DNA of 64,000 nucleotides from Bifidobacterium lemurum (GCF_014898175.1 NZ_CP062948.1:1674001-1738000), one strand, 5' to 3'; positions 8,838 to 18,717 are shown, counted from the first letter of the stretch. Translations and numbers: made by a program. Notes: generated by a model not told the origin, from the sequence alone.

Positions 8838-9668
8838 ATGGCTATCCGCGTTTATAAGCCGACGACTGCAGGCCGCCGCAACGCGTCCGTCTCGGATTTC
8901 TCCGAGATCACGCGCTCCACGCCTGAGAAGTCGCTGGTTCGCAAGCTGTCCAAGACCGGCGGTCGCAACTCCTACGGCCGTATGACCTCCCGCCATCGCG
9001 GCGGCGGTCACAAGCGCCAGTACCGTCTCATCGACTTCAAGCGTTGGGACAAGGACGGCGTGCCCGCCAAGGTCGCCGAGATCGAGTACGATCCGAACCG
9101 CTCCGCCCGCATCGCCCTCCTGCACTACGCCGATGGCGAGAAGCGCTACATCATCGCGCCGAAGGGCGTCAAGCAGGGCGACGTCATCGAGACCGGCGCC
9201 CAGGCCGACATCAAGCCGGGCAACAACCTGCCGCTGCGCAACATCCCGACCGGTACCGTCGTGCACGCGATCGAGCTCCGCCCGCTGGGCGGCGCCAAGA
9301 TCGCCCGCTCCGCCGGCACCTCGGTGCAGCTCGTCGCCAAGGACGGAAACCTCGCCCAGCTGCGTATGCCGTCCGGCGAAATCCGCAACGTCGACGCGCG
9401 CTGCCGCGCCACCGTCGGCGAGGTCGGCAACGAAGAGCACGCCAACGTGCAGCTCGGCAAGGCCGGTCGCGCCCGTTGGATGGGCAAGCGCCCGATCACC
9501 CGTGGTGAGTCCATGAACCCGGTCGACCACCCGCACGGCGGTCGTACCCGCGGCGGCAAGCCGCCGGTCTCCCCGTGGGGCAAGGGCGAAGTCCGTACTC
9601 GTCGTCCGAAGAAGGCTTCGAACAAGATGATTGTTCGTCGTCGTCCGAATGGCAAGAACCGCAAGTAA
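8838..9668 (+). CDS. rplB: 50S ribosomal protein L2
   Basis: 276 aa, full length. L2 is needed for subunit association and peptidyl-transferase activity. The C-terminal signature [20 protein letters not shown] contains the conserved His of the peptidyl-transferase-associated loop. The N-terminal half carries the RNA-binding SH3-like domains and the [12 protein letters not shown] motif. An AAAGGAAG ribosome-binding site precedes the ATG. Confidence 0.98.
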   Translation: MAIRVYKPTTAGRRNASVSDFSEITRSTPEKSLVRKLSKTGGRNSYGRMTSRHRGGGHKRQYRLIDFKRWDKDGVPAKVAEIEYDPNRSARIALLHYADGEKRYIIAPKGVKQGDVIETGAQADIKPGNNLPLRNIPTGTVVHAIELRPLGGAKIARSAGTSVQLVAKDGNLAQLRMPSGEIRNVDARCRATVGEVGNEEHANVQLGKAGRARWMGKRPITRGESMNPVDHPHGGRTRGGKPPVSPWGKGEVRTRRPKKASNKMIVRRRPNGKNRK

Positions 9669-9683
9669 GGGAGTATCGAGAAG

Positions 9684-9962
9684 ATGACTCGTAGCATCAA
9701 GAAGGGCCCCTTCGTCGACGCCCACTTGCAGAAGAAAGTCGACGATCAGAACGAGAAGGGCACGCACAACGTCATCAAGACGTGGTCGCGCCGTTCGATG
9801 ATCACCCCGGACTTCATCGGACACACCTTCGCTGTTCATGACGGCCGCAAGCATGTTCCGGTGTTCGTCACCGAATCCATGGTCGGCCACAAGCTCGGTG
9901 AGTTCGCCCCCACGAAGACCTTCAAGGGTCACGTGAAGGACGACAAGAAGTCCCGCCGCTAA
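9684..9962 (+). CDS. rpsS: 30S ribosomal protein S19
   Basis: 92 aa, beginning [15 protein letters not shown] with the conserved [23 protein letters not shown] signature region. S19 binds the 3' domain of 16S rRNA with S13 in the subunit head, near the A site. It lies 15 bp after rplB and 15 bp before rplV. Confidence 0.98.
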   Translation: MTRSIKKGPFVDAHLQKKVDDQNEKGTHNVIKTWSRRSMITPDFIGHTFAVHDGRKHVPVFVTESMVGHKLGEFAPTKTFKGHVKDDKKSRR

Positions 9963-9977
9963 AGGAGAGAATGACAC

Positions 9978-10337
9978 ATGGAAGCTAAAGCAATTGCTCG
10001 TCACGTCCGCGTGACGCCGCGCAAGGCTCGCCGCATGGTCGACCTCATCCGAGGCAAGCAGGCGACCGAAGCCGTTACCATCCTCAAGTTCGCCCCCCAG
10101 TCCGCGGCCCTGCCGGTCCGCAAGGTTCTGGAGAGCGCCATCGCCAACGCCCGCGTCAAGGCCGAAAGGGCCGGCGAGCCGTTCCGCGAGAACGATCTGG
10201 TCATCAAGGAGACCTACGTCGATGAGGGCGTGACCATGAAGCGCTTCCGCGCTCGCGCCCAGGGCCGTGCCGCTCGTATCAACAAGCGCACCTCCCACAT
10301 CACGGTCGTCGTCGCTAACAAGGAAGGAGCCCGCTAA
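9978..10337 (+). CDS. rplV: 50S ribosomal protein L22
   Basis: 119 aa. It has the conserved start [19 protein letters not shown] and the long hairpin loop that reaches into the exit tunnel, ending [19 protein letters not shown]. Changes in this loop give macrolide resistance in other bacteria; nothing unusual is seen here. An AAAGGAGAG ribosome-binding site precedes it, and rpsC begins 2 bp after its stop. Confidence 0.98.
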   Translation: MEAKAIARHVRVTPRKARRMVDLIRGKQATEAVTILKFAPQSAALPVRKVLESAIANARVKAERAGEPFRENDLVIKETYVDEGVTMKRFRARAQGRAARINKRTSHITVVVANKEGAR

Positions 10338-10339
10338 AG

Positions 10340-11146
10340 ATGGGTCAGAAGATCAATCCGTTTGGCTACCGTCTGGGCATCACCGAAAACCACCGTTCCA
10401 AGTGGTTCTCTGATTCCAACAAGGTCGGCGAACGTTACCGCGACTTCGTCCTTGAAGACGATCAGATCCGCAAGGAGATGAGCAAGGACCTCGAGCGTGC
10501 GGGTGTGTCCCGTATCGTCATCGAGCGTACCCGTGACCGCGTCCGCGTCGACATCCACACCGCCCGTCCGGGCATCGTGATCGGCCGCCGCGGCGCCGAG
10601 GCCGAGCGCGTGCGCGCGAAGCTGGAGAAGATCACCGGCAAGCAGGTCCAGCTCAACATCTTCGAGGTGAAGAACGCCGCCCTCGACGCCCAGCTCGTCG
10701 CCCAGGGCATCGCCGAGCAGCTCGCCAACCGCGTGACCTTCCGTCGCGCGATGCGCAAGGCTCAGCAGGATGCCATGCACGCCGGCGCCAAGGGTATCCG
10801 CATCAAGCTCTCCGGCCGTCTCGGCGGCGCGGAAATGAGCCGTTCCGAGTTCTACCGCGAAGGCCGTGTCCCGCTGCAGACCCTCCGCGCCCTGATCGAC
10901 TATGGCTTCTTCGAGGCCAAGACCACCTACGGCCGCATCGGCGTGAAGGTGTGGATTTACAAGGGCGACATGACCGAGGCCGAGTTCGAGGAGCAGCAGG
11001 CCCAGCAGAACAACCGTCCCGGCCGTCGCGGCGATCGCCGTCCGCGCCGTGGCAACCGTCCCGCCGCCCAGCAGCAGGCCGGCGCCGAGGCCCCCAAGGC
11101 CGAGGCCGCCGCCGAAGCTCCCCAGGCAGCAGAAACGAAGGAGTGA
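10340..11146 (+). CDS. rpsC: 30S ribosomal protein S3
   Basis: 268 aa, longer than the common 210-230. The KH domain ([16 protein letters not shown], about residues 70-85) and the C-terminal S3 domain ([14 protein letters not shown]) are intact; S3 lines the mRNA entry channel. The excess is a low-complexity tail after about residue 215, first Arg/Gly/Asn-rich and then Ala/Glu/Pro-rich. Actinobacterial S3 often has such tails. The tail is presumably flexible and solvent-exposed. Confidence 0.98.
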   Translation: MGQKINPFGYRLGITENHRSKWFSDSNKVGERYRDFVLEDDQIRKEMSKDLERAGVSRIVIERTRDRVRVDIHTARPGIVIGRRGAEAERVRAKLEKITGKQVQLNIFEVKNAALDAQLVAQGIAEQLANRVTFRRAMRKAQQDAMHAGAKGIRIKLSGRLGGAEMSRSEFYREGRVPLQTLRALIDYGFFEAKTTYGRIGVKVWIYKGDMTEAEFEEQQAQQNNRPGRRGDRRPRRGNRPAAQQQAGAEAPKAEAAAEAPQAAETKE

Positions 11147-11152
11147 GCAAGA

Positions 11153-11572
11153 ATGCTTATCCCAAAGAGGACTAAGTACCGCAAGCAGCATCGCCCCACC
11201 CGTTTTGGCATGTCCAAGGGTGGCAACGAGATCAATTTCGGTGATTTCGGTATCCAGGCGCTCGCCCCGGCTTACGTGACGAACCGCCAGATCGAGGCCG
11301 CCCGTATCGCCATGACCCGCTACATCAAGCGTGGTGGCCGCGTGTGGATCACGGTCTTCCCGGATCGCCCGTTGACCAAGAAGCCGCTCGGCACCCGAAT
11401 GGGTTCCGGTAAGGGCACGCCCGAATTCTGGATCGCCAACGTCCGTCCCGGTCGCGTCATGTTCGAGATCGGCGGCGTGTCCGAGGAAGTCGCTCGCGAG
11501 GCCCTGCGCCGCGCCATCGACAAGCTCCCCATGAAGTGCCGTGTTATTGCGCGTGAAGGTGGTGACATCTGA
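11153..11572 (+). CDS. rplP: 50S ribosomal protein L16
   Basis: 139 aa, begins [15 protein letters not shown] and contains the conserved [17 protein letters not shown] and RMGSGKG motifs. L16 helps position A-site tRNA and is needed late in 50S assembly. Its stop shares one base with the rplQ-unrelated rpmC start (TGATG), which implies translational coupling. Confidence 0.98.
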   Translation: MLIPKRTKYRKQHRPTRFGMSKGGNEINFGDFGIQALAPAYVTNRQIEAARIAMTRYIKRGGRVWITVFPDRPLTKKPLGTRMGSGKGTPEFWIANVRPGRVMFEIGGVSEEVAREALRRAIDKLPMKCRVIAREGGDI

Positions 11573-11823
11573 TGGCAGTCGGAACCGCTGAATACTCCAT
11601 CAAGAATCTCAACGAGAAGACCAACGAGGAGATCGAGGGCTTCCTGAAGAAGTCCAAGGAAGAGCTGTTCAACCTGCGCTTCCAGCATGCGACCGGTCAG
11701 CTCGAGAACACCGCTCGTCTCAAGGCCGTCAAGCACGATATCGCCCGCATGTACACCGTGCTGCGCGAACGCGAGCTTGGCATCAGCCAGGAGCCGGCCG
11801 CAACGGAAACTAAGGAGAAGTGA
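11572..11823 (+). CDS. rpmC: 50S ribosomal protein L29
   Basis: 83 aa with the L29 signature [25 protein letters not shown]. It has a short N-terminal lead and an Ala/Glu/Thr-rich C-terminal extension relative to the ~65-residue norm. L29 forms part of the tunnel-exit docking site with L23. It overlaps rplP by one base, and its stop lies just before the rpsQ start. Confidence 0.97.
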   Translation: MAVGTAEYSIKNLNEKTNEEIEGFLKKSKEELFNLRFQHATGQLENTARLKAVKHDIARMYTVLRERELGISQEPAATETKEK

Positions 11824-11825
11824 TC

Positions 11826-12086
11826 ATGGCGCAAGAGCGTAACTTCCGCAAGGTTCGTCGCGGCTACGTCGTGTCCGACGCTATGGACAAGACGATCGCT
11901 GTCGAGCTCGAAAAGCGTTCGACCCACCCCCTGTACGGCAAGGTCGTCCGCACCACCAAGAAGGTCAAGGTCCATGATGAACACAACGAGGCGAAAATTG
12001 GCGACCTCGTGAGTATTATGGAGACTCGGCCTCTGAGCAAGACCAAGCGCTGGCGTCTCGAAAGCATCATCGAGCGCGCCAAGTAA
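11826..12086 (+). CDS. rpsQ: 30S ribosomal protein S17
   Basis: 86 aa with the S17 OB-fold signature [21 protein letters not shown] and [21 protein letters not shown] chose the ATG at 11826, which has AAGGAG 8 bp upstream, over the in-frame GTG at 11820 that overlaps the rpmC stop. S17 is a primary 16S rRNA binder. It is the last gene of the S10 block; a large hairpin follows. Confidence 0.97.
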   Translation: MAQERNFRKVRRGYVVSDAMDKTIAVELEKRSTHPLYGKVVRTTKKVKVHDEHNEAKIGDLVSIMETRPLSKTKRWRLESIIERAK

Positions 12087-12107
12087 CATAAGTTCGGCAA
12101 GGCTCCG

Positions 12108-12158
12108 CGCACACCGGGCACGGCGGTTCCCTTACGGGAGCGCCGTTCCCGGTGTGCG
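12108..12158 (+). promoter_or_regulatory. large hairpin at the S10/spc operon boundary
   Basis: CGCACACCGGG (12108-12118) pairs with CCCGGTGTGCG (12148-12158), with further GGCG/CGCC pairing inside. It fills the 101-bp gap between rpsQ and rplN, the classical boundary of the S10 and spc operons. There is no U-tract. Terminator, attenuator or RNA-processing site are all possible. Confidence 0.6.
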
Positions 12159-12187
12159 GGGAGAACCAGCTCGGCTAAGGAGAATCA

Positions 12188-12556
12188 ATGATTCAGCAGG
12201 AAACGCGGCTTCATGTCGCCGACAACACGGGTGCCAAGGAGATCCTGGCCATCCGAGTGCTCGGCGGATCGAAGCGACGCTATGCCGGCATCGGCGACAT
12301 CATCGTCGCCTCCGTCAAGGACGCCATTCCTGGCGGGTCGGTCAAGAAGGGCGACGTGGTCAAGGCCGTCGTCGTCCGTACCGTCAAGGAGCACCGTCGT
12401 GCCGACGGCTCCTACATCAAGTTCGACGAGAACGCCGCCGTCATTCTCGGCTCCGGCCGTGAACCGAAGGGCACTCGTATCTTCGGACCGGTTGGTCGTG
12501 AACTGCGCGATAAGCGCTTCATGAAGATCGTGTCCCTCGCCCCGGAGGTGATCTGA
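12188..12556 (+). CDS. rplN: 50S ribosomal protein L14
   Basis: 122 aa, begins [19 protein letters not shown], the L14 N-terminal signature, and ends [10 protein letters not shown]. It sits at the subunit interface and forms bridges to 16S rRNA; in other bacteria the silencing factor RsfS binds it. First gene of the spc block, with a TAAGGAG ribosome-binding site. Confidence 0.98.
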   Translation: MIQQETRLHVADNTGAKEILAIRVLGGSKRRYAGIGDIIVASVKDAIPGGSVKKGDVVKAVVVRTVKEHRRADGSYIKFDENAAVILGSGREPKGTRIFGPVGRELRDKRFMKIVSLAPEVI

Positions 12557-12557
12557 C

Positions 12558-12893
12558 ATGGTAGCCAAGATCAAGAGCGGCGACCTGGTGAAGGTCATCC
12601 GCGGTAAGGACCGCGGCAAGGAAGGCACCGTGACCCGTGTGCTCTCCAACGACCGACTGATCGTCGAAGGCGTGCAGATCGTCAAGAAGCACGTGCGCGC
12701 CACCCAGCAGGGCCAGCAGTCCGGCATCGTCTCCACCGAGGCGCCGATCCATCGCTCCAACGTGATGGTCATCGACCCGGAGACCAAGCAGCCGACCCGC
12801 GTGGGCGTGAACGTCAAGGAAGAGGCGCGTGACGGCAAGGTCAAGACCGTGCGCGTGCGCGTCGCCAAGAAGTCCGGAAAGGAGCTGGCATGA
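12558..12893 (+). CDS. rplX: 50S ribosomal protein L24
   Basis: 111 aa with the KOW motif [21 protein letters not shown] at residues 4-24. L24 initiates 50S assembly. It begins one base after rplN stops, and its own stop overlaps the rplE start (ATGA), so the three are likely translationally coupled. Confidence 0.98.
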   Translation: MVAKIKSGDLVKVIRGKDRGKEGTVTRVLSNDRLIVEGVQIVKKHVRATQQGQQSGIVSTEAPIHRSNVMVIDPETKQPTRVGVNVKEEARDGKVKTVRVRVAKKSGKELA

Positions 12894-13465
12894 CCGATAC
12901 CACCGCTATCGAAGCGCCGGCAACTCCGCGCTTGAAGGTGCAGTACCAGGAAGAGATCGCCCCCGCGCTCATCAAGGAGTTCAACCACTCCAACCCGATG
13001 CAGGTGGCCCGTGTCGAGAAGGTCGTCGTCTCCATGGGCGTCGGCGCCGCGGCTCGTGACTCCAAGCTCATCGAGGGCGCCGTCAAGGACCTCACCCTGA
13101 TCACCGGCCAGAAGCCGAAGATCACCAAGGCCAAGAAGTCCGTCGCGCAGTTCCACCTGCGTGAGGGCCAGGCCATCGGCGCGTACGTCACCCTGCGTGG
13201 CGACCGCATGTGGGAGTTCCTCGACCGTCTGCTGACCCTCGCGCTGCCCCGCATCCGCGATTTCCGCGGCATCAACGGCCATCAGTTCGATGGTCAGGGC
13301 AACTACAACTTTGGTCTCACCGAGCAGTCCATGTTCCACGAGATCGATCCCGATTCGATCGATCACCAGCGCGGTATGGACATCACCGTGGTGACCTCCA
13401 CCAAGGACGACAAGGAAGCTTACTCGCTGCTCAAGCACCTTGGCTTCCCCTTCAAGGAGAACTGA
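12890..13465 (+). CDS. rplE: 50S ribosomal protein L5
   Basis: 191 aa. L5 binds 5S rRNA and touches P-site tRNA. The signature [18 protein letters not shown] and the C-terminal [15 protein letters not shown] strand ([16 protein letters not shown]) are present. About 12 extra N-terminal residues precede the conserved core. It overlaps rplX by 4 bp. Confidence 0.98.
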   Translation: MTDTTAIEAPATPRLKVQYQEEIAPALIKEFNHSNPMQVARVEKVVVSMGVGAAARDSKLIEGAVKDLTLITGQKPKITKAKKSVAQFHLREGQAIGAYVTLRGDRMWEFLDRLLTLALPRIRDFRGINGHQFDGQGNYNFGLTEQSMFHEIDPDSIDHQRGMDITVVTSTKDDKEAYSLLKHLGFPFKEN

Positions 13466-13466
13466 T

Positions 13467-13652
13467 ATGGCAAAAACCGCTCTGAAGAACAAGGCGGCCG
13501 CTAAGCCGAAGTTCGCTGTGCGCGCCTACACGCGCTGCCAGGTCTGCGGTCGTCCCCACTCCGTCTACCGCAAGTTCGGCCTGTGCCGCATCTGCCTTCG
13601 TGAGAAGGCCCACCGCGGCGAGCTGCCCGGAGTTACGAAGTCCAGTTGGTAA
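13467..13652 (+). CDS. rpsZ: 30S ribosomal protein S14, zinc-binding short type
   Basis: 61 aa. The ATG at 13467 gives the canonical short S14, [16 protein letters not shown], with AAGGAG upstream; a longer frame from 13440 would overlap rplE and is not needed. Two CxxC pairs (CQVC and CRIC) form the zinc ribbon of the type Z protein. Many actinobacteria also have a zinc-free paralogue elsewhere for zinc limitation; none is in this window. Confidence 0.96.
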   Translation: MAKTALKNKAAAKPKFAVRAYTRCQVCGRPHSVYRKFGLCRICLREKAHRGELPGVTKSSW

Positions 13653-13737
13653 ACATCGACGCTGAAGGTCCGTGGCCCGGCTCTCATACGAGGGCGGGGC
13701 GGCGGAAACCACGGCGAGAAAGGGCGTGAAGCCCACA

Positions 13738-14136
13738 ATGACAATGACAGATCCGATTGCAGACATGCTTACGCGTCTGCGTAACGCGAGCGCGGCGAAG
13801 CACGAGACCGTGGATATGCCGTACTCCAAGTTCAAGGCGAACATCGCCGAGATCCTCAAGCGCGAAGGCTTCATCAAGGACTTCGCCGCCAAGGAGGCCA
13901 AGGTCGGCCAGACTCTTGAGGTCACCCTCAAGTACGGTCCGAACGGCGAGCGTTCCATCCAGGGCATCAAGCGCATCTCGAAGCCGGGCCTCCGCCGCTA
14001 CGCGAAGTCCGACTCCCTGCCGATGCCGCTCGGTGGCCTTGGCATCGCCATCATCTCGACTTCCTCGGGATTGCTGACTCAGAAGGAATGCCTCGACCGG
14101 GGCATTGGCGGCGAAATCGTCGCCTACGTGTGGTGA
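13738..14136 (+). CDS. rpsH: 30S ribosomal protein S8
   Basis: 132 aa, exactly the usual S8 length, from ATG 13738 ([17 protein letters not shown]). An in-frame upstream start at 13672 would add 22 non-conserved residues. The C-terminal signature [12 protein letters not shown] is present. S8 binds central-domain 16S rRNA, and in E. coli it represses the spc operon. An 85-bp gap separates it from rpsZ. Confidence 0.96.
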   Translation: MTMTDPIADMLTRLRNASAAKHETVDMPYSKFKANIAEILKREGFIKDFAAKEAKVGQTLEVTLKYGPNGERSIQGIKRISKPGLRRYAKSDSLPMPLGGLGIAIISTSSGLLTQKECLDRGIGGEIVAYVW

Positions 14137-14153
14137 GAAAGGAGAGCTAGATC

Positions 14154-14693
14154 ATGGCATCGCATATTGGTAAGCTCCCCGTCGCCATCCCGGCCGGCGT
14201 GGAAGTCAAGATCGACGGACAGAACTTCGAGGCCAAGGGCCCGAAGGGCACCGCCACCTACGAGATTCCCGAAGGCATCACCGCCTCCGTCGAAGGCACC
14301 GACATCGTGCTGACCCCCGCCGATGACCTGCGTCCGACCCGTGCCAAGCACGGTCTGGCCCGTTCCATCATGGCCGGCATGGTCAAGGGCGTGCACGAAG
14401 GCTACGCCAAGACCCTCGACATCGTCGGCACCGGTTACCGCGCCGTCGTCAAGGGCAAGGGCATCGAGTTCTTCCTCGGCTACTCCCACACCATCACGGT
14501 GAACCCGCCGGAAGGCATCGAGTTCGAAGTGCCGAACCCCAACCAGGTGATCGTCAAGGGCACCGACAAGCAGGCCGTTGGCCAGGTGGCTGCGAACATC
14601 CGCAAGCTGCGCGCTCCCGAACCCTACAAGGGCAAGGGCGTCAAGTACGCCGACGAGCGTATCCTGCGCAAGGCTGGAAAGGCTGGTAAGTGA
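14154..14693 (+). CDS. rplF: 50S ribosomal protein L6
   Basis: 179 aa, beginning [20 protein letters not shown]. It has two L6 alpha-beta repeats and the C-terminal signature [15 protein letters not shown]6 sits near the factor-binding site at the base of the L7/L12 stalk. An AAAGGAGAG ribosome-binding site precedes it, and it is 1 bp from rplR. Confidence 0.98.
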   Translation: MASHIGKLPVAIPAGVEVKIDGQNFEAKGPKGTATYEIPEGITASVEGTDIVLTPADDLRPTRAKHGLARSIMAGMVKGVHEGYAKTLDIVGTGYRAVVKGKGIEFFLGYSHTITVNPPEGIEFEVPNPNQVIVKGTDKQAVGQVAANIRKLRAPEPYKGKGVKYADERILRKAGKAGK

Positions 14694-14694
14694 T

Positions 14695-15066
14695 ATGAGC
14701 GTCACGATTTTCGGAAAAGGCAAGAAGGTTGCGCGTCTGCGCCGCCACGCCCGCATCAGGAAGCACATCACTGGCACCCCGGAGCGTCCGCGCCTGGTGG
14801 TCACCCGCTCCAACCGTCATATGGTCGCCCAGGTCGTCGACGACACCAAGGGCATCACTCTGGTGAGCGCCTCCACTCTGACCGCCGACTTCCAGGGCTT
14901 CGAAGGCACCAAGGTCGAGGCCGCCAAGAAGGTCGGCGAGCTCATCGCTGACAAGGCCAAGGCCGCCGGCATCACCGAGGTCGTCTTCGACCGCGGTGGC
15001 AACAAGTACACCGGTCGCGTCGCAGCTGTCGCTGAAGGCGCCCGCGAGGGAGGTCTGGCACTGTGA
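14695..15066 (+). CDS. rplR: 50S ribosomal protein L18
   Basis: 123 aa from ATG 14695 ([18 protein letters not shown]), which follows the rplF stop by one base. Longer starts would run inside rplF. L18 binds 5S rRNA with L5 and L25; the [20 protein letters not shown] and [20 protein letters not shown] motifs are clear. Its stop overlaps the GTG start of rpsE. Confidence 0.97.
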   Translation: MSVTIFGKGKKVARLRRHARIRKHITGTPERPRLVVTRSNRHMVAQVVDDTKGITLVSASTLTADFQGFEGTKVEAAKKVGELIADKAKAAGITEVVFDRGGNKYTGRVAAVAEGAREGGLAL

Positions 15067-15797
15067 GCGACATCGAAACCCAGAAGGAAACCCAAGTGGC
15101 TGAAGAAACTCAGAACACTGCGGCTCCCGAGTCCAACAACGCGGATCGCAAGTCCCGCCGCGGCCAGCGCGGCGAAGGCCGTCGCGGCGAGCGTCGCAAC
15201 CGTCGCGAGGAGAACCGCGGCGACGAGCTGCTCGATCGCGTGGTGACCATCAACCGTGTGTCCAAGACCCACAAGGGCGGCCGTACCTTCAGCTTCGCCG
15301 CTCTCGTGGTGGTGGGCGACGGCAACGGCACCGTGGGCGTCGGCTACGGCAAGTCCCGTGAGGTCCCCGCGGCCATCGCCAAGGGCCAGCTGGACGCCAA
15401 GAAGCACATGTTCAGCGTGCCGCGCATCCGTGGCACCGTCACCCACCCGGTGATCGGTCATGACGCCGCGGGCACCGTCCTGCTGCGTCCGGCCGCCCCC
15501 GGTACCGGCGTTATCGCCGGCGGCCCGGTGCGCGCCGTCATGGAGTGCGCCGGTATCACCGACGTGCTGACCAAGTCGATGGGTTCGGCCACCGCCGTGA
15601 ACATGGTCCGTGCGACCGTCGCCGCCCTCAAGCAGCTCGAAGAGCCCGAGGAGATCGCCGCCCGTCGTGGCCTCTCCCTCGAGGAGGTCGCCCCCGACGC
15701 CCTGCTGCGCGCCCGCGCCACCGGCATCGCCGAGGCCCGCAAGGCTCGCGAAGAGGCTCAGGCCAAGGCCGCCCAGGCTGAAAAGGATGGTGAGTGA
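15063..15797 (+). CDS. rpsE: 30S ribosomal protein S5
   Basis: 244 aa, well above the ~165 of E. coli S5. The core has the S5 double-stranded RNA-binding domain ([19 protein letters not shown]) and C-terminal domain; S5 controls decoding accuracy and mRNA helicase activity at the entry channel. The extra length is an N-terminal Glu/Gln/Asn-rich then Arg/Gly-rich extension (residues 1-55) and an Ala/Glu/Lys-rich C-terminal helix. The start is GTG, overlapping the rplR stop. Confidence 0.97.
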   Translation: MSDIETQKETQVAEETQNTAAPESNNADRKSRRGQRGEGRRGERRNRREENRGDELLDRVVTINRVSKTHKGGRTFSFAALVVVGDGNGTVGVGYGKSREVPAAIAKGQLDAKKHMFSVPRIRGTVTHPVIGHDAAGTVLLRPAAPGTGVIAGGPVRAVMECAGITDVLTKSMGSATAVNMVRATVAALKQLEEPEEIAARRGLSLEEVAPDALLRARATGIAEARKAREEAQAKAAQAEKDGE

Positions 15798-15799
15798 GC

Positions 15800-15982
15800 A
15801 TGGCTAACCTGAAGATTACGCTGCATCACGGTCTCGTGAACCGCACGCCCAAGCAGCGCGCCACCGCGCACACGCTGGGCCTGCGCAAGATCGGCCAGAC
15901 CGTGGTCCGCCCGGACACCCCGGCCAACCGTGGCCTGGTGAACGTGGTTCGCCACCTGGTTACCGTCGAGGAGGTTGACTGA
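15800..15982 (+). CDS. rpmD: 50S ribosomal protein L30
   Basis: 60 aa, [20 protein letters not shown], with the L30 signature from [13 protein letters not shown] to [15 protein letters not shown] 15800 lies 2 bp after the rpsE stop; an alternative start at 15794 adds two residues and overlaps rpsE. It is a small 50S protein between rpsE and rplO, as is standard. Confidence 0.96.
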   Translation: MANLKITLHHGLVNRTPKQRATAHTLGLRKIGQTVVRPDTPANRGLVNVVRHLVTVEEVD

Positions 15983-15984
15983 TT

Positions 15985-16437
15985 ATGGCAGATAACGAAA
16001 TCCTGCAGATGCACGACCTCAGGCCCGCCCCGGGTGCCAAGAAGTCCCGTACCCGCGTGGGTCGAGGCGAAGGCTCCAAGGGTAAGACCTCCGGTCGCGG
16101 CTTCAAGGGCCAGACCAAGCGCACCCATGTGCGTCCCGGCTTCGAAGGCGGCCAGCTGCCGCTGTACATGCGCCTGCCGAAGCTGCGCGGCTTCAAGAGC
16201 CCCTTCAAGACCGAGTATCAGGTCGTCAACATCTCCAAGCTCGCCGAGCTGTATCCGGCCGGCGGCGAGGTGACCGCTGAGGATCTGGTGGCCAAGGGCG
16301 CCGTGCGCGGCGGCCATCCGGTCAAGGTTCTGGGCGACGGCGAGACCACCGTGGCGTTCACCCTCAAGGGTGTGAAGGCTTCGGCTTCCGCCAAGTCCAA
16401 GATCGAAGCCGCCGGCGGTTCCATCGTCGAGGGCTGA
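15985..16437 (+). CDS. rplO: 50S ribosomal protein L15
   Basis: 150 aa, with the N-terminal Gly/Arg-rich rRNA-binding extension [16 protein letters not shown] and the C-terminal core ending in [12 protein letters not shown]15 acts late in 50S assembly. It begins 2 bp after rpmD. A 201-bp gap with a long hairpin then separates it from secY. Confidence 0.98.
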   Translation: MADNEILQMHDLRPAPGAKKSRTRVGRGEGSKGKTSGRGFKGQTKRTHVRPGFEGGQLPLYMRLPKLRGFKSPFKTEYQVVNISKLAELYPAGGEVTAEDLVAKGAVRGGHPVKVLGDGETTVAFTLKGVKASASAKSKIEAAGGSIVEG

Positions 16438-16469
16438 GGCCTTTGACGGAACCCGCTGAAAAGGCATGA

Positions 16470-16519
16470 ATATGAGATGACCCTCTTCCGCCTTGGCGCG
16501 GATGAGGGTCATCTCATAT
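16470..16519 (+). terminator. 16-bp perfect hairpin between rplO and secY
   Basis: The 16-bp arms ATATGAGATGACCCTC (16470-16485) and GAGGGTCATCTCATAT (16504-16519) are exact complements with an 18-nt loop. There is no poly-U after it, so it may terminate, attenuate or protect the spc message. The remaining gap (16520-16638) presumably holds a secY promoter, but I could not fix a clear one. Confidence 0.6.
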
Positions 16520-16638
16520 GCGGCACGTATACGACAGAACTTGCCCAGTCTGTTTTCAGGTAGATACTCTAGGTTACACTCGTGCGTTAGAGTTTGATTT
16601 TTCATGCATGCTTCGGCATGCGATAGGGAGGAACCCAG

Positions 16639-17970
16639 GTGAGGACGCTAATCCAGGCCCTAAAGACCAAGGAGTTGAGGAAGAAGATCCTCTTCGTCCT
16701 GTTCATCATCATTATCTACCGCATTGGCTCCTTCATCCCGACGCCGGGTGTGGACTACGGTGTGGTGCAGGAATGCGTGGGGGACATGAGCACGACCTCC
16801 GAGAACTTCATCGGACTGGTGAACCTGTTCTCCGGCGGCGCCATGCTCCAGCTGTCCATCTTCGCGCTGGGCGTGATGCCCTATATCACCGCCTCCATCG
16901 TGGTGCAGCTGCTGCGCGTGGTCATCCCGCGCTTCGAGGCGCTGCATAAGGAGGGCCAGTCAGGCGAGGCCAAGCTCACCCAGTACACCCGATACCTCAC
17001 CATCGGTCTGGCCGTGCTGCAGTCCACCACCATTCTGGTGACCGCCCGCTCCGGCGCGCTGTTCAACTACCAGTGCTCGCAGGTCATCCCCGACGGCTCC
17101 GTGTGGAACCTCGTCGTGATGGTGCTCATCATGACCGGCGGCACCGGCCTGATCATGTGGATGGCCGAGCTCGTCACCGAAAAGGGCATCGGACAGGGCA
17201 TGTCCGTGCTCATCTTCATGTCCATCTGCTCCGGCTTCCTGCCGCAGCTGTGGGAGATCGGCTGGGGCACCGACGGCACGGACGGCGATTGGACCAAGTT
17301 CGCCATCGTCGTGGCCGTGCTGCTCGTCATTCTCGTCTTCGTCGACTACGTGGAGCTGTGCCAGCGCCGCATCCCGGTGCAGTACACCCGCCGCATGATC
17401 GGCCGCAAGATGTACGGCGGCTCCTCCACCTACCTGCCGCTGAAGGTGAACATGTCCGGCGTCATCCCGCCGATCTTCGCCTCCTCCATCCTCGCGATCC
17501 CGACCCTGATCGCGCAGTTCGACTCCGACGCCGACTGGGCTGAGTGGATCAACAACAACCTCGCCGACACCACCTCCGTGTGGTACATCGCGCTGTACGC
17601 GGTGATGATCGTGTTCTTCTGCTTCTTCTACACCTCGATCACGTTCAACCCGGACGAGACCGCGGACAACATGAAGCAGTACGGCGGCTTCATCCCCGGC
17701 ATCCGCGCCGGCAACGCCACCAGCCGCTACCTGAGCTACGTGATGAACCGACTCAACACCGTCGGCGCCATCTACCTGCTTTTCGTGGCGCTGATCCCGA
17801 CCGTGCTCATCATGGCGCTGGGACTCAACACCCAGCTGCCCTTCGGCGGCACCACCATTCTGATCATCGCGGGCGTCGGCCTCGACACCCTGCGTCAGGC
17901 CAAGGCCCAGACCGAACAGTACCAGTACACCGGCTTCCTGTTCGAGAACACGGATAAGGTCGAAGCGTGA
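16639..17970 (+). CDS. secY: preprotein translocase subunit SecY
   Basis: 443 aa. This is the ten-helix channel of the Sec translocon: it begins LIQALKTKELRKKILFVLFI and contains the family motifs NLFSGGAMLQLSIFALGVMPYI and GMSVLIFMSI. The start is GTG 16639 after AGGGAGG. A few Trp/Asp-rich residues in a periplasmic loop near residue 205 (GWGTDGTDGDW) look lineage-specific. It is followed by dispersed hairpin element copy 2 and then adk. Confidence 0.98.
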   Translation: MRTLIQALKTKELRKKILFVLFIIIIYRIGSFIPTPGVDYGVVQECVGDMSTTSENFIGLVNLFSGGAMLQLSIFALGVMPYITASIVVQLLRVVIPRFEALHKEGQSGEAKLTQYTRYLTIGLAVLQSTTILVTARSGALFNYQCSQVIPDGSVWNLVVMVLIMTGGTGLIMWMAELVTEKGIGQGMSVLIFMSICSGFLPQLWEIGWGTDGTDGDWTKFAIVVAVLLVILVFVDYVELCQRRIPVQYTRRMIGRKMYGGSSTYLPLKVNMSGVIPPIFASSILAIPTLIAQFDSDADWAEWINNNLADTTSVWYIALYAVMIVFFCFFYTSITFNPDETADNMKQYGGFIPGIRAGNATSRYLSYVMNRLNTVGAIYLLFVALIPTVLIMALGLNTQLPFGGTTILIIAGVGLDTLRQAKAQTEQYQYTGFLFENTDKVEA

Positions 17971-18045
17971 TGCCGCTAAGCAGCATCGCGCGCGAGGAGT
18001 CGGAAAGCCCAGTGGGCTTTCCGACGACGGAGCCATCCTTATAAC
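17970..18045 (-). repeat. dispersed hairpin element, copy 2 (inverted)
   Basis: Read on the minus strand it matches copy 1. It has the same 18-bp block (18045-18028), a hairpin GTCGGAAAGCCC/GGGCTTTCCGAC (17999-18024), the CTCGCG link and a distal GATGC/GCATC hairpin (17970-17988). It fills most of the secY-adk gap. The hairpin stems differ from copy 1 by paired changes, which suggests selection for the fold. Confidence 0.7.
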
Positions 18046-18086
18046 AGAACGTAACCATCAACCCAACCATCGCATAAGGAACCAAC

Positions 18087-18659
18087 ATGCGTCTGCTGAT
18101 CATGGGCCCGCAGGGTGTGGGCAAAGGCACCCAGGCTGCCAAGCTCGCCGAGCACTACGGAATCCCCGCCATCTCCACCGGCGACATCTTCCGCTACAAC
18201 ATCAAGAACAAGACCGAACTGGGTCTTGAGGCCATGAGCTACACCGACAAGGGCGAATTGGTGCCGGACGAGCTGACCAACAAGATCGTCAAGGACCGTC
18301 TGGCCATGGACGACGCCAAGAACGGGTGGATCCTCGACGGATACCCGCGCAACGCCTCCCAGGTCGAGGCGCTGGACGCCATGCTGGCCGAGCTTGACAC
18401 GCCGCTCGACGCCGTGGTCGCGCTCGACGCCGACCGGGACGTGCTGATGGAGCGTATGGCCAAGCGCGCCGCCGAGCAGGGGCGCGCCGACGACACCCCC
18501 GAGGTGATCGCCAAGCGTCTGGAGACCTACGCCCAGGAGACCGCTCCGCTGCTGGACACCTATGGTGAGCGCGGCCTGCTGGTCGCCATCGACGGCGTGG
18601 GCGAGATCGACGCCATTCAGGCCGATATCGTGGCCGCTTTGGACGCCAAGGTCGCCTGA
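18087..18659 (+). CDS. adk: adenylate kinase
   Basis: 190 aa, the short-LID form without a zinc ribbon. The P-loop GPQGVGKGTQ is at residues 6-15; the signature DGYPRNASQVEALD and the Arg residues of the LID are present. It interconverts ATP+AMP with 2 ADP in the cytoplasm. Its place between secY and infA is the standard actinobacterial order, and a TAAGGA ribosome-binding site precedes it. Confidence 0.98.
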   Translation: MRLLIMGPQGVGKGTQAAKLAEHYGIPAISTGDIFRYNIKNKTELGLEAMSYTDKGELVPDELTNKIVKDRLAMDDAKNGWILDGYPRNASQVEALDAMLAELDTPLDAVVALDADRDVLMERMAKRAAEQGRADDTPEVIAKRLETYAQETAPLLDTYGERGLLVAIDGVGEIDAIQADIVAALDAKVA

Positions 18660-18690
18660 CCCTTACCATCGTCACTTCAAAAGGCTGGGA

Positions 18691-18717
18691 AACGACACGC
18701 TACGGCGTGTCGTTTTT
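18691..18717 (+). terminator. adk: adk terminator
   Basis: AACGACACGC (18691-18700) pairs with GCGTGTCGTT (18705-18714) across a TACG tetraloop and is followed by TTT. It ends the secY-adk unit, so infA needs its own promoter in 18718-18796. Confidence 0.9.

Noticed and set aside
13440-13466. Longer start for S14 inside rplE
   Set aside because: The extra residues are not conserved, and the ATG at 13467 has a proper ribosome-binding site and gives the standard 61-aa protein.
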